DNA of 64,000 bases, from assembly GCF_900108245.1 (NCBI RefSeq), contig NZ_FNUY01000001.1, forward strand, positions 496,001 through 560,000. The letters are read 5' to 3'. Under the pieces are notes generated by a model. The model ran no database searches. It saw nothing but the letters and a program-made list of their open reading frames with translations, and was not told the DNA's origin. Shown one piece after another: positions 45,962 through 54,525 of the stretch. The translations under genes and the position numbers were made by a program. Origin of the DNA: Allobosea lathyri. GTDB taxonomy: Bacteria; Pseudomonadota; Alphaproteobacteria; Rhizobiales; Beijerinckiaceae. How positions within the stretch are numbered: the first letter of the stretch is position 1; each line of letters starts with the position of its first letter.

Positions 45962-46837
45962 ATGATGCGCGCGCCCGACACACCCACCGAACAGCCGCTG
46001 CTCGAACTCGACAATCTCCGGGTCAATTTCCACACGGCCACAGGCATCGTTCGCGCAGTGCGCGGCCTGTCCTTCACGCTCGGGCGCGAGCGGCTGGGCA
46101 TCGTCGGCGAATCCGGCTCCGGCAAGTCGATGACCGGCCGCGCGATCCTCGATCTGATCCCGCATCCCGGCGAGGTCCTGGCAGATCGCATGGTCTATCG
46201 CGGGCAGGACCTGCTCACCATGGACAAGCGCACCCGGCGCAAGCTGCGCGGCCGCCATATCTCGATGGTGATGCAGGACCCGAAATTCTCGCTCAATCCG
46301 GTCCAGACTGTCGGAGAGCAGATCGCGGAGGCCTATCGCGTTCACCACAAGGCGAGCGCGCGGGAAGCCAAGCAGCGCAGCCTCGCCATGCTCGAGCAGG
46401 TGCAGATTCGCGAGCCCGGCCGGGTCTACGAGCTCTATCCCCATGAGGTCTCCGGCGGCATGGGCCAGCGCGTGATGATCGCGATGATGCTGATCGCGGA
46501 ACCCGACATCCTGATCGCCGACGAGCCGACCTCGGCGCTCGATGTCACCGTCCAGCTCCAGATCCTCAAGATCCTCGACGATCTCGTCACGCAGCGCGGC
46601 ATGGGCCTGATCTTCATCAGCCACGACCTGCATCTGGTGCAGTCCTTCTGTGACCGGGTCATCGTCATGTATGGCGGGAAGGCGATGGAGACGCTGCCGG
46701 CCGCCGAACTCGCCGACGAGACCGCACGCTCGCGCCGCCACCCCTACACGCTGGGCCTGCTCGGCTGCCTGCCTGATCTCGACCACCCCAAGGCGAAGCT
46801 CGCCACGCTCACCCGCGACCCGGCATGGCTGGCATGA
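45962..46837 (+). CDS. Oligopeptide-type ABC transporter ATP-binding protein (DppD-like)
   Basis: A 291-residue ATPase with Walker A GESGSGKS, Q-loop VMQDPKFSLNP, signature VSGGMGQR, Walker B ILIADEP and switch SHDLHL. Two adjacent ATGs (45962, 45965) follow GAGGTGAG. It starts at the stop of the DppC-like gene. The C-terminal extension after RRHPYTLGLL is short and lacks the cysteine-rich tail of many DppD proteins. Confidence 0.9.
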   Translation: MMRAPDTPTEQPLLELDNLRVNFHTATGIVRAVRGLSFTLGRERLGIVGESGSGKSMTGRAILDLIPHPGEVLADRMVYRGQDLLTMDKRTRRKLRGRHISMVMQDPKFSLNPVQTVGEQIAEAYRVHHKASAREAKQRSLAMLEQVQIREPGRVYELYPHEVSGGMGQRVMIAMMLIAEPDILIADEPTSALDVTVQLQILKILDDLVTQRGMGLIFISHDLHLVQSFCDRVIVMYGGKAMETLPAAELADETARSRRHPYTLGLLGCLPDLDHPKAKLATLTRDPAWLA

Positions 46838-46860
46838 GTGCTTTTCGGTTGAACCTCCAC

Positions 46861-46941
46861 CGTCATTGCGAGCGCAGCGAAGCAATCCAGCCTCGTAGCG
46901 CTCGACGTCGCCTGGATTGCTTCGCTGCGCTCGCAATGACG
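46861..46941. repeat. Palindromic repeat, type B, first copy
   Basis: CGTCATTGCGAGCGCAGCGA, AGCAATCCAG in the left arm; CTGGATTGCTTCGCTGCGCT and CGCAATGACG in the right. Near-perfect 30-base arms and a 20-base loop. Copies at 57496-57582 and 59712-59800 lie in the other oligopeptide transporter operon. Confidence 0.9.
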
Positions 46942-46968
46942 ATCGGGATTAAGGATGGCAGCAGTGTT

Positions 46969-47015
46969 CATGGGTTTCGGGCTCATCGCTGCGCGATGCC
47001 CCGGAATGACGGAGG
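46969..47015. repeat. Palindromic repeat, type A, half copy
   Basis: CATGGGTTTCGGGCTC followed by GCGATGCCCCGGAATGACGG, equal to the right arm of the repeat at 154-306. Its end, ATGACGGAGGTG, carries the ribosome site for the ATPase gene at 47025. Confidence 0.75.
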
Positions 47016-47024
47016 TGTCTCCAC

Positions 47025-47783
47025 ATGACCACCCAACCCGCCATCACGCTCGACAGGCTCAACGTCTCCTTCGGCGATTCCCATGTCGTGAAGGACCTCT
47101 CCTTCGAGGTTCGCCCCGGGGAGAGCTACGGCATCGTCGGCGAATCCGGCTCGGGCAAGTCGACCGTGCTGCGCGTGCTCGCCGGCCTGAACCGCGATTG
47201 GAGCGGGGATGTCGCGATCCTCGGCCAGCCGCAGCCGAAGATCCGCAACAAGGCCTTCCATCGCGCCGTCCAGATGGTCTTCCAGGATCCTTACGGCTCG
47301 CTGCATCCCAAGAAGACCGTCGATGACGCGCTGGCCGAACCGCTGATGATCCATGGCATCCGCGATGCGGAAGGCCGGATCGGCCGCGCCATGGCCGATG
47401 TCGGCCTGCCCGCCTCCTTCCGCTTCCGCTATCCGCACCAGCTTTCGGGCGGCCAGCGCCAGCGCGTCGCGATCGCGCGCGCGCTCGTGCTGGAACCGAC
47501 GATCCTGCTGCTGGACGAGCCAACCTCGGCGCTCGACGTCTCCATCCAGGCCGAGGTCTTGAACCTGCTCCAGACGCTTCGGCATGAGCGGAAGCTCACC
47601 TATATCCTGGTCAGCCACGATCTCGCCGTGGTCGCGCATATGTGTGAGCGCCTGCTGGTGATGCAGTTCGGCCGTGGCGTCGAGGAGATGACGGCGGCGA
47701 CATTGGCTGCGCGCAGCCCCAAGACGGCCTATGCCCAGCAATTGCTGACCGCGAGCGAGGGCTTTCGCCGCAAGGCAGGCTGA
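47025..47783 (+). CDS. Oligopeptide-type ABC transporter ATP-binding protein (DppF-like)
   Basis: A 252-residue ATPase: Walker A GESGSGKST, Q-loop VFQDPYGSLHP, signature LSGGQRQR, Walker B ILLLDEP, switch SHDLAVV. Shorter than most DppF proteins because the C-terminal oligopeptide-type tail is missing. GGAGGTG, part of the adjoining repeat, lies seven bases before the ATG. Last gene of the 42107-47783 transporter operon, which has binding protein, two permeases and two ATPases. Confidence 0.9.
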   Translation: MTTQPAITLDRLNVSFGDSHVVKDLSFEVRPGESYGIVGESGSGKSTVLRVLAGLNRDWSGDVAILGQPQPKIRNKAFHRAVQMVFQDPYGSLHPKKTVDDALAEPLMIHGIRDAEGRIGRAMADVGLPASFRFRYPHQLSGGQRQRVAIARALVLEPTILLLDEPTSALDVSIQAEVLNLLQTLRHERKLTYILVSHDLAVVAHMCERLLVMQFGRGVEEMTAATLAARSPKTAYAQQLLTASEGFRRKAG

Positions 47784-47855
47784 GCGGGCGGGGCTGGCGT
47801 GCGTCGCTTGGGTCTTTGGCGCGCGGGCAAAACCGTCTAAGTCTCGTCGCAGCTA

Positions 47856-47874
47856 TCGGCTAGACTACAGCCGA
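47856..47874. promoter_or_regulatory. Dyad upstream of zwf
   Basis: TCGGCT-AGACTAC-AGCCGA, a perfect inverted repeat 25 bases before the zwf ATG. Placed as an operator would be, but unlike the HexR consensus known from Gammaproteobacteria. Low confidence. Confidence 0.3.
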
Positions 47875-47898
47875 AGCACTGCTACGGAGTCGAACGCC

Positions 47899-49407
47899 AT
47901 GGATGCCATTGTTGATCGCGCCCTTCGGCCGGAGACGATACCCGAGCGCAATCCGGTGCCGCCCTTCGATCTGGTGATTTTCGGCGCCGGCGGCGACCTC
48001 GCCTTGCGAAAGCTCTTCCCCGCGCTGGCGCAGCGCAATCAGGAGGGCGTGCTGCCGGAGGAGAGCCGCGTCCTCGCCATCGTCCGCAAGGCCGAGGATG
48101 TGGAAGGGCTGCCGAATCAGATCGCCACCCGCCTCAAGGAGGAAGGGCTGGCGCCTGAACAGATCGCCGCCTTCCTGCGTCGCCTGACCATGGTGCTGCT
48201 CGACGCGCTGAAGCCCGAGACCTATGCCTCGCTGAAGAAGGCGCTGGGCAAGTCGGAGCGCGTGCGTTCCTTCTATCTCTCGACCCCGCCGGACCTGTTC
48301 ATCCCGATCTGCGAGAACCTGGCCAAGGCTGACATCCTGACGCCGACATCGCGCGTCATCCTCGAAAAGCCGCTGGGGCGCGATCTGGCTTCGGCCCGCG
48401 AGATCAATGACGCGGTCGGGCGCATCCTGCCGGAAAGCCGCACCTACCGGATCGACCATTATCTCGGCAAGGAAACGGTTCAGAACCTGCTCGTGCTGCG
48501 CTTCGCCAACACGCTGTTCGAGCGGTCCTGGTCGAGCCGCGATATCGACAATGTCCAGATCACGGTGGCCGAGACGGTCGGGCTCGAAAGCCGCGCCGGC
48601 TATTACGACAAGTCCGGGCACATGCGCGACATGGTGCAGAACCATCTCATGCAGCTGCTCTGCCTCTTCGCCATCGAGCCGCCCAACATGCTGGAAGCCG
48701 GCGCCGTTCGCGACGAGAAGATCAAGGTGTTGAAGGCCTTGCGGCCGATCGTCGGCCCCGATGTGCAGCGCTACACCGTGCGCGGCCAGTATGGGCCGGG
48801 CCAGATCGACGGCCAGCGCGTCAGGGGCTACACCGACGAATTGGGCCGCGCCAGCAACACCGAGACCTTCGTTGCCGTGCGTTGCGAGGTCGACAACTGG
48901 CGCTGGGCCGGCGTGCCGATCTATCTGCGCACCGGCAAGCGCATGGCGCAGCGCTATTCCGAGATCGCCGTCACCTTCAAGCCTGTGCCGCATTCGATCT
49001 TCGGAGGCACTTCCGCCTGCGATCGGCTCGACGCCAACCGCCTGGTCATCCGACTTCAGCCCAATGACGGGCTCCAGCTGCAGTTGATGATGAAGGTGCC
49101 GGGCTCCGGCCGGCTCAAGATCGTGCCGCGCCAGCTCGACCTGCGCTACGAGACCGCCTTCAACGAACGCACGCCCGACGCCTATGAGCGCCTGTTGACG
49201 GACGTTATCCGCGGCGACCAGACCCTGTTCATGCATCGCGACGAGGTCGAGCAGGCCTGGGCCTGGGTCGATCCGATCATTTCCGGCTGGCAGGAATACG
49301 CTCCCCATCCGCAACGTTATGCTGCCGGAACCTGGGGGCCGTCGCATGCTGTCGGGCTGATCGAACGCGAAGGGCGTTCCTGGGCCGATCCGGATTTCAC
49401 GGAATGA
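47899..49407 (+). CDS. zwf: Glucose-6-phosphate 1-dehydrogenase
   Basis: A 502-residue enzyme. The NADP motif is FGAGGDLALRKLFPAL (residues 28-43), with Gly for the usual Thr in GxxGDL. The active-site RIDHYLGKE is at 184-192, with EKPLGRDLASA before it and GKRMAQRY in the C-domain. It oxidises glucose-6-phosphate to 6-phosphogluconolactone. First gene of zwf-pgl-eda; its stop overlaps pgl by four bases. Confidence 0.96.
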   Translation: MDAIVDRALRPETIPERNPVPPFDLVIFGAGGDLALRKLFPALAQRNQEGVLPEESRVLAIVRKAEDVEGLPNQIATRLKEEGLAPEQIAAFLRRLTMVLLDALKPETYASLKKALGKSERVRSFYLSTPPDLFIPICENLAKADILTPTSRVILEKPLGRDLASAREINDAVGRILPESRTYRIDHYLGKETVQNLLVLRFANTLFERSWSSRDIDNVQITVAETVGLESRAGYYDKSGHMRDMVQNHLMQLLCLFAIEPPNMLEAGAVRDEKIKVLKALRPIVGPDVQRYTVRGQYGPGQIDGQRVRGYTDELGRASNTETFVAVRCEVDNWRWAGVPIYLRTGKRMAQRYSEIAVTFKPVPHSIFGGTSACDRLDANRLVIRLQPNDGLQLQLMMKVPGSGRLKIVPRQLDLRYETAFNERTPDAYERLLTDVIRGDQTLFMHRDEVEQAWAWVDPIISGWQEYAPHPQRYAAGTWGPSHAVGLIEREGRSWADPDFTE

Positions 49408-50093
49408 GCGCGGCGGGGCCAGTCGCCTGGCATCGCTTCGAGACGCTGTCCGATGCGTCCGAGGCCTTGGCGGAAGCGGTCGCGATCCGGCTGCGCGCGG
49501 CGCTCGCCGAGCGCGGCTCCGCGCTGATCGCGGTGCCCGGCGGTACCACGCCGGCCCGCTTCCTGGCGGCGCTGGGCGAGCGCGATCTCGCCTGGGACAA
49601 GGTCACATTGCTGCCGACTGACGAGCGCTTCGTCTCTCCCGACGATGCCGCCTCGAATGAGCGCATGATCCGCGCCGCTTTCGCGCCGTTGAATAAGGGC
49701 AGGGCGCGTTTCCTCTCCTTCCATGGTCATGGCGACGATCTCGACGCGGCGGCGCGGGTGCTGTCATCGCAGCTCGCCGCCCTGCCGCCGATCGACATCC
49801 TCATCAGCGGCATGGGCGCAGACGGGCATATCGCGTCGCTTTTTCCGGGCGATGATGCCGCCCTTGCAGCTCCCGATCCGGTTCAGGCCGTGGCGGCGCG
49901 TCCCGCAGGCCTGCCACCACGCATTTCGCTGTCACCAGCACGGCTCGCGGCATCCGGCTGGGCGGCTTTGCTCGTCGCCGGTCCAGACAAGGCCGAGACA
50001 TTGGCGAGTGCGCAGGCCCTGCCTGCCGCTTTTCCCGTGGGCCTGCTGCTTGGCCGTCCGCAAGGGCTCGACGTTTACTGGGCCAAGGCTTAA
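49404..50093 (+). CDS. pgl: 6-phosphogluconolactonase
   Basis: A 229-residue protein of the NagB/DevB-type fold. Motifs: ALIAVPGGTTPARFLAAL, LLPTDERFVSPDDAASN and LISGMGADGHIASLFPG. It hydrolyses the lactone made by Zwf to 6-phosphogluconate. ATG overlaps the zwf stop (ATGA). Product feeds both the pentose phosphate and Entner-Doudoroff routes. Confidence 0.94.
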   Translation: MSAAGPVAWHRFETLSDASEALAEAVAIRLRAALAERGSALIAVPGGTTPARFLAALGERDLAWDKVTLLPTDERFVSPDDAASNERMIRAAFAPLNKGRARFLSFHGHGDDLDAAARVLSSQLAALPPIDILISGMGADGHIASLFPGDDAALAAPDPVQAVAARPAGLPPRISLSPARLAASGWAALLVAGPDKAETLASAQALPAAFPVGLLLGRPQGLDVYWAKA

Positions 50094-50123
50094 GCCGGCT
50101 GCGTTCAAGGAGATCGTTTCAGC

Positions 50124-50768
50124 ATGTCGGACCAACCTGAAATCGCGCGGCTCGCCGCCTGCGGCGTCGTCCCGGTCGTCGTCATCGAAGATGCGCATCT
50201 TGCCGTGCCGCTGGCCCGGGCGCTTCTGGCCGGTGGCATCGACGTGATCGAGGTCACGTTGCGGCGTCCGGCTGCGATGGCTGCGCTCGAGACGATCGCG
50301 CGCGAGGTTCCCGACATCCTCTGCGTTGCCGGCACGGTGGTGACGCCCGCGCAGGTCGTCGACGTCCAGCAGGCTGGCGCGCAGGCGGTGGTCAGCCCCG
50401 GCTTCAGCGAGGCGGTCGATGATGCGATGCGTGCGGCGGGCCTGCCTTGGCTCCCGGGCGTCGCCACGGCCTCCGACTGCATGCGCGCCGTCTCCGCCGG
50501 CCGCCTGACCTGCAAGTTCTTTCCCGCCGAGCAGGCTGGAGGAACGCCTGCGCTGAAGGCGTTGTCCGGGCCGTTCCCGCAGATGAAGTTCTGCCCGACC
50601 GGCGGTGTCGGCCTGAACAATCTCGCCGATTATCTGGCGATGAAGCAGGTCATCTGCGTCGGCGGCTCCTGGCTCGTACCAGCCGATGCCATCGCCAATC
50701 GCGATTGGTCGCGGGTGACGAAACTGGCGAAAGAAGCGCGCGAACTGGTCAAGGCAATCAGGGGATGA
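50124..50768 (+). CDS. eda: 2-dehydro-3-deoxyphosphogluconate aldolase (KDPG aldolase)
   Basis: A 214-residue class I aldolase. Schiff-base Lys131 in TCKFFPAEQAGG, general acid Glu43 in DVIEVTLRRP, phosphate loop CVAGTVVTP and SPGFSEA. Cleaves KDPG into pyruvate and glyceraldehyde-3-phosphate. AAGGAGA precedes the ATG. It completes a zwf-pgl-eda operon; the dehydratase gene edd, needed to link pgl to eda, is not in the window. Confidence 0.95.
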   Translation: MSDQPEIARLAACGVVPVVVIEDAHLAVPLARALLAGGIDVIEVTLRRPAAMAALETIAREVPDILCVAGTVVTPAQVVDVQQAGAQAVVSPGFSEAVDDAMRAAGLPWLPGVATASDCMRAVSAGRLTCKFFPAEQAGGTPALKALSGPFPQMKFCPTGGVGLNNLADYLAMKQVICVGGSWLVPADAIANRDWSRVTKLAKEARELVKAIRG

Positions 50769-50772
50769 TTGT

Positions 50773-50866
50773 CGTCATTCTCGGGCGCAGCGAAGCGCAG
50801 ACCTGAGAATCTCCGGCAGACATAGCCTTCTTGTCCTGAGATGCTGGGTCAGGCCCGAGCATGACG
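50773..50866. repeat. Degenerate palindromic repeat, type C/A mixture
   Basis: CGTCATTCTCGGGCGCAGCG and CCTGAGAATCTCC at the left, GAGATGCTGGGTCAGGCCCG and GAGCATGACG at the right. Fills the gap between convergent eda and the oxidase gene. The two arms look like halves of different repeat families. Confidence 0.6.
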
Positions 50867-50873
50867 AGGCGCC

Positions 50874-51980
50874 TCAGCCAGCCAGTCTCTCGACCACCAT
50901 ATCCGCGATCGCCAGCGAGGAGGTTAGCCCCGGGCTCTCGATGCCCAGCAGGTTGACCAGTCCCGCGACGCCGTGGATCTCCGGCCCGTCGATGCGGAAG
51001 TCCGGCATCGGCTCGTTCGGTCCATGCAGCTTGGGGCGGATGCCTGCATAATCGGCGACGAGCGCGCCATTGGCGAGCCCCGGCCAATAGGTGCGGATTG
51101 CCTCATAGAACCTGTCGGCGCGGGCCGGATCGACGACGAGATCCTGATCATCATCGACCCATTCGACATCGGGGCCGAACTTGACGCGCCCACCCATGTC
51201 GATCGTCGCGTGAATGCCCAGGCCGGCAGCCTCCGGCACCGGATAGACCAGATGCGTGAAGGGCTGCTTGCCGAGCAGCGCGAAGTAGTTGCCCTTGGCG
51301 AAGGACTGCTTCGGGACATGAGCGGACGGAAAGCCCGCGAGCTGTCCGAGCAGCCGCGGGGCACCATGCCCGGCCGAGTTCACGATGGTCCGGACGGAAT
51401 AGGTCGCGGGCTCCTCGCCGCCGAAATCGACGCTGAAGCCCTCGGTCTCGCGCCGCCAGCCGCTGATCGGCGTGTTCAGCGCCAGCGAACCGCCCGCCGC
51501 CTCGCATTCGCCGAGCAGCGACAGCATGAACGCGTGGCTGTCGACCACGCCTGTCTCGGGCGAGAGCAGCGCGATCTGGCAGGCGACCTCCGGCTCCAGG
51601 GCACGCGCCTGTGCTGCATCGAGCCAGCGCAATGAGCTGACGCCGGAGGCCTCCGCCCGCGCCGCAATCGTTTCGAGCGCCGGCTTCTGCTTCTCTGAGG
51701 TCGCGACGATCAGCTTGCCGCAGGCCTTATGCGGCAGGCCGCGCTCTGTGAGGTAGGCGTAGAGGCGCTTGCGCCCCTCGACGCAAACCTTCGCCTTCAG
51801 CGAGCCCGGCGGATAATAGATCCCGGCATGGATGACCTCGCTGTTGCGAGCCGAGGTCTGGGTGCCGATACCATCCGCCGCTTCGGCGATGACGACCTCG
51901 CGCCCGGCCAGCGCCAGCGCCCGCGCCGTCGCGAGGCCGACGACGCCGGCCCCGATCACAAGGCAATCGATATCGCTCAT
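50874..51980 (-). CDS. FAD-dependent oxidoreductase, L-2-hydroxyglutarate oxidase-like
   Basis: A 368-residue DAO-family flavoprotein starting MSDIDCLVIGAGVVGLATA, the dinucleotide-binding motif. SEVIHAGIYYPPGSLKA and GIRPKLHGPNEPMPDF are typical of LhgO/YgaF (L-2-hydroxyglutarate oxidase). It likely oxidises a 2-hydroxyacid and passes electrons to the quinone pool. It lies 14 bases after the M20 amidohydrolase gene in the same direction, so the two are probably co-transcribed. Confidence 0.85.
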   Translation of the reverse strand: MSDIDCLVIGAGVVGLATARALALAGREVVIAEAADGIGTQTSARNSEVIHAGIYYPPGSLKAKVCVEGRKRLYAYLTERGLPHKACGKLIVATSEKQKPALETIAARAEASGVSSLRWLDAAQARALEPEVACQIALLSPETGVVDSHAFMLSLLGECEAAGGSLALNTPISGWRRETEGFSVDFGGEEPATYSVRTIVNSAGHGAPRLLGQLAGFPSAHVPKQSFAKGNYFALLGKQPFTHLVYPVPEAAGLGIHATIDMGGRVKFGPDVEWVDDDQDLVVDPARADRFYEAIRTYWPGLANGALVADYAGIRPKLHGPNEPMPDFRIDGPEIHGVAGLVNLLGIESPGLTSSLAIADMVVERLAG

Positions 51981-51994
51981 CGATCCTGAAGCTC

Positions 51995-53167
51995 TCAGCC
52001 TCGCTGCGGCATGGCGATCTCGACCAGGCTCGCCCAATAGGTCACGCCAACTGGGATCGCCGCATCGTTGAACTCATAGGCGGGGTGGTGAAGTCCGGCC
52101 GAATCGCCGTTGCCGATGTTGATGAAGGCGCCGGGACGCTCCTCCAGCATGTAGGAGAAGTCCTCCGAACCCATGGTCGGCGGAACGTCGGTCGTGATCG
52201 CGTCGGAGCCGAAAACCTCCTTGGTCACGCTGGTGACGAAATCGGTCTGGCCGGCATGATTGAACGTCACGGGATAGCCGAGATGGTATTCCAGATCGTA
52301 TTTCATGCCGTAGGCAGCCATCAGCCCCGCGGTGATCTCGGTGATGCGCTTCTGGGCGAGTTCACGCATCTTCGGCGTCAACGTACGCACCGAGCCCTTG
52401 ATCTCGGCCGTTTGCGGAATTACGTTGAAGGCTTCGCCGGCATTGAGCGCCGTCACCGAAACCACGATCGAATCGAGCGGGTCGGCATTTCGCGAGGACA
52501 CGGTCTGAAGCGCGGTGACGAGCTGGCAGGCCGCGACGATCGGGTCATTGACGTGGTGGGGCGCAGCAGCGTGCCCGCCCTTGCCTTCGATCTTAATGTG
52601 GATGCGGTCGGCGGCTGCCATCGCCGGCCCCTTGCGGATTTCGAAGCGGCCCACCTCGAGCCCGGGCCTGTTATGCATGCCGTAGACTTCCTGCACGCCG
52701 AAACGGGTCATCATGCCGTCGTCCAGCATCGCCTTGGCGCCGGCGCCGCCTTCCTCTGCGGGCTGGAAGATCAGCACGGCCGTGCCGTCGAAATCGCGGG
52801 TATCGGCGAGGTATTTCGCGGCGCCGAGCAGCATGGCGGTGTGGCCGTCATGGCCGCAGGCATGCATCTTTCCCGGAACCGTCGAACGGTGTTCGAGATT
52901 GGTCTGCTCATGGATCGGCAGCGCATCCATGTCGGCGCGCATGGCGATGACTTTGCCGGAGCCCTGGCCCTTGCCCTTGATGACGCCGACGACGCCGGTC
53001 TGGCCGATGCCCGTCACCACCTCGTCGACACCCCAGGCCTTGAGCTTGTCGGCAACGATCCCGGCGGTCCGGTGAACGTCGTACATCAGCTCGGGATGGC
53101 GGTGAAAATCGCGACGCAGCGCAGTGATCTCCGGCGCGAGCGCCGCGATGAGTTCGGATTTGGGCAT
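51995..53167 (-). CDS. M20 family amidohydrolase (hippurate hydrolase-like)
   Basis: A 390-residue metallopeptidase-fold amidohydrolase from the ATG preceded by CGAGGACA. An upstream in-frame extension covers only short tandem repeats. Motifs: FHRHPELMYD, MRADMDALPI, KMHACGHDGHTAMLLG (metal Cys104 and His106), FQPAEEGGAGA and TMGSEDFSYML. The family hydrolyses N-acyl amino acids such as hippurate or indole-acetyl conjugates. Probably cytoplasmic. Confidence 0.9.
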   Translation of the reverse strand: MPKSELIAALAPEITALRRDFHRHPELMYDVHRTAGIVADKLKAWGVDEVVTGIGQTGVVGVIKGKGQGSGKVIAMRADMDALPIHEQTNLEHRSTVPGKMHACGHDGHTAMLLGAAKYLADTRDFDGTAVLIFQPAEEGGAGAKAMLDDGMMTRFGVQEVYGMHNRPGLEVGRFEIRKGPAMAAADRIHIKIEGKGGHAAAPHHVNDPIVAACQLVTALQTVSSRNADPLDSIVVSVTALNAGEAFNVIPQTAEIKGSVRTLTPKMRELAQKRITEITAGLMAAYGMKYDLEYHLGYPVTFNHAGQTDFVTSVTKEVFGSDAITTDVPPTMGSEDFSYMLEERPGAFINIGNGDSAGLHHPAYEFNDAAIPVGVTYWASLVEIAMPQRG

Positions 53168-53189
53168 CTTGTCCTCGAAGGAAAACGGC

Positions 53190-53236
53190 TTGGCAGAATG
53201 CAGGATGGCAGAACGCGGGTTGGCAGAAAACGGGTT
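53190..53236. repeat. Three-copy imperfect tandem repeat
   Basis: TTGGCAGAATGCAGGA, TGGCAGAACGCGGGT and TTGGCAGAAAACGGGT follow one another just upstream of the M20 amidohydrolase start. Unit about 15 bases. The rest of the 221-base gap to the next gene shows no clear element apart from a small GC-rich hairpin near 53372-53390. Confidence 0.65.
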
Positions 53237-53388
53237 GCCAAGCCCGCACGCTAGCGCGGGTCGCCTGCCGCTGTCCAAGCCTGTTCCGGCATGAGGGGGC
53301 AGAGGTGACGGAATAGGGCGCGCCTGAACCGATCCGGGCTGACTGGACTAAGGGCGGTCGGGCAGGTCGGAAGCCGGTCCGGCGCCGG

Positions 53389-54357
53389 CTAAACGCCGAA
53401 TTCGCTCCGCCAGCGCGCGATATCCTCCAGCGCCACATTCGAGCCGCAGAGCACGAGTCCGACCCGCTCGCCGGGCTTGAACATGTCCTTGTTGGCAATG
53501 GCGGCGGCGACGACGCAGCCGGCTGCCGGCTCCAGCAGCACGCGTCCGTTCTGCAGCACCCAGACCATTTCGCGCACGGCCTCGGCGTCGGGCACCACGA
53601 TGATGTCCTCCAGGAACTGGCGCGCAGCCGCCATGGTGCGTTCGGTCGCGAAGGGGGCGCCGAGTGCGCGCGCGATCGAGGTCGGGCGCAGCGAGACCGG
53701 CTTTCCCGCGGCCAACGCCTGCGTCATCGTCGTCGCGCCCTCGGTTTCGACGCCATGCATCCTGACGGCCGGGTCCAGCCCCTTCAAGGCCGCGCCGACG
53801 CCGGCAGCGAATCCGCCGCCGCCGATCGAGATGAAGACATGGTCGAGCCGGCCGCCGGCATCGCTGGCGAGTTCGAGGCCAAGCGAGCCATGCCCTGCGA
53901 TGATCGCCGGGTCGTCATAGGAATGGACATTGGTCATGCCCTTGGCGGCGTAGGCGTCGGCCTTGGCGAAGGCCTCGATCGCGTCCTCGCAGAGTTCGAC
54001 CTCGCCGCCCATCTGGCGGGTCAGTTCGATATTGAAGGGGGCGACGTTCTTGGCCATCAGCACCAGGGCCTTGGCGCCCATGGCGGTGGCGACCATCGAG
54101 ACGGCAATGGCGTGGTTGCCGCCGGAAACGGTGACGATGCCGCGCTTCAGCTCCGCCTCGCTCATGCCCATCAGCTTGTTGAAGCAGCCCCGAACCTTGA
54201 ACGAGCCGCCGAGCTGGAGGCTCTCGACCTTGACCACGGTCTCGACGCCGAGGCGGGCGGAGAGGCCGGCGCTATGGAAGGTCGGCGTGCGCCGTACTTT
54301 TCCGGCGATGCGGGTGGCGGCGGCCTGGATGTCGGCGAGGGTGACGTCGAAGTTCAT
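53389..54357 (-). CDS. Threonine/serine dehydratase-like PLP enzyme
   Basis: A 322-residue fold-type II PLP enzyme. The cofactor Lys54 is in GGSFKVRGCFN; VSGGNHAIAVSMVATAMG and SIGGGGFAAGVGAAL form the phosphate-binding loops. No regulatory ACT domain, so it resembles catabolic threonine dehydratase or serine racemase-like enzymes and not biosynthetic IlvA. Candidate reaction: deamination of L-threonine or a related hydroxyamino acid to a 2-oxoacid. Divergent from argE. Confidence 0.82.
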   Translation of the reverse strand: MNFDVTLADIQAAATRIAGKVRRTPTFHSAGLSARLGVETVVKVESLQLGGSFKVRGCFNKLMGMSEAELKRGIVTVSGGNHAIAVSMVATAMGAKALVLMAKNVAPFNIELTRQMGGEVELCEDAIEAFAKADAYAAKGMTNVHSYDDPAIIAGHGSLGLELASDAGGRLDHVFISIGGGGFAAGVGAALKGLDPAVRMHGVETEGATTMTQALAAGKPVSLRPTSIARALGAPFATERTMAAARQFLEDIIVVPDAEAVREMVWVLQNGRVLLEPAAGCVVAAAIANKDMFKPGERVGLVLCGSNVALEDIARWRSEFGV

Positions 54358-54525
54358 GCAGGCGAGCCTTCTGTTGCGCGGTGCCTGTTATAGGCGAGCA
54401 TTGGCGGCAGGTCAGCGCACCACGCGCAGCCCCGTCAAGCACCATGGCGATTGACCCCGCTGCGCAGGCGCTTAGCCTGCTGGTACGAAACCTGCCTTCC
54501 GGCGACAATTTGGAGAACTGCAACC

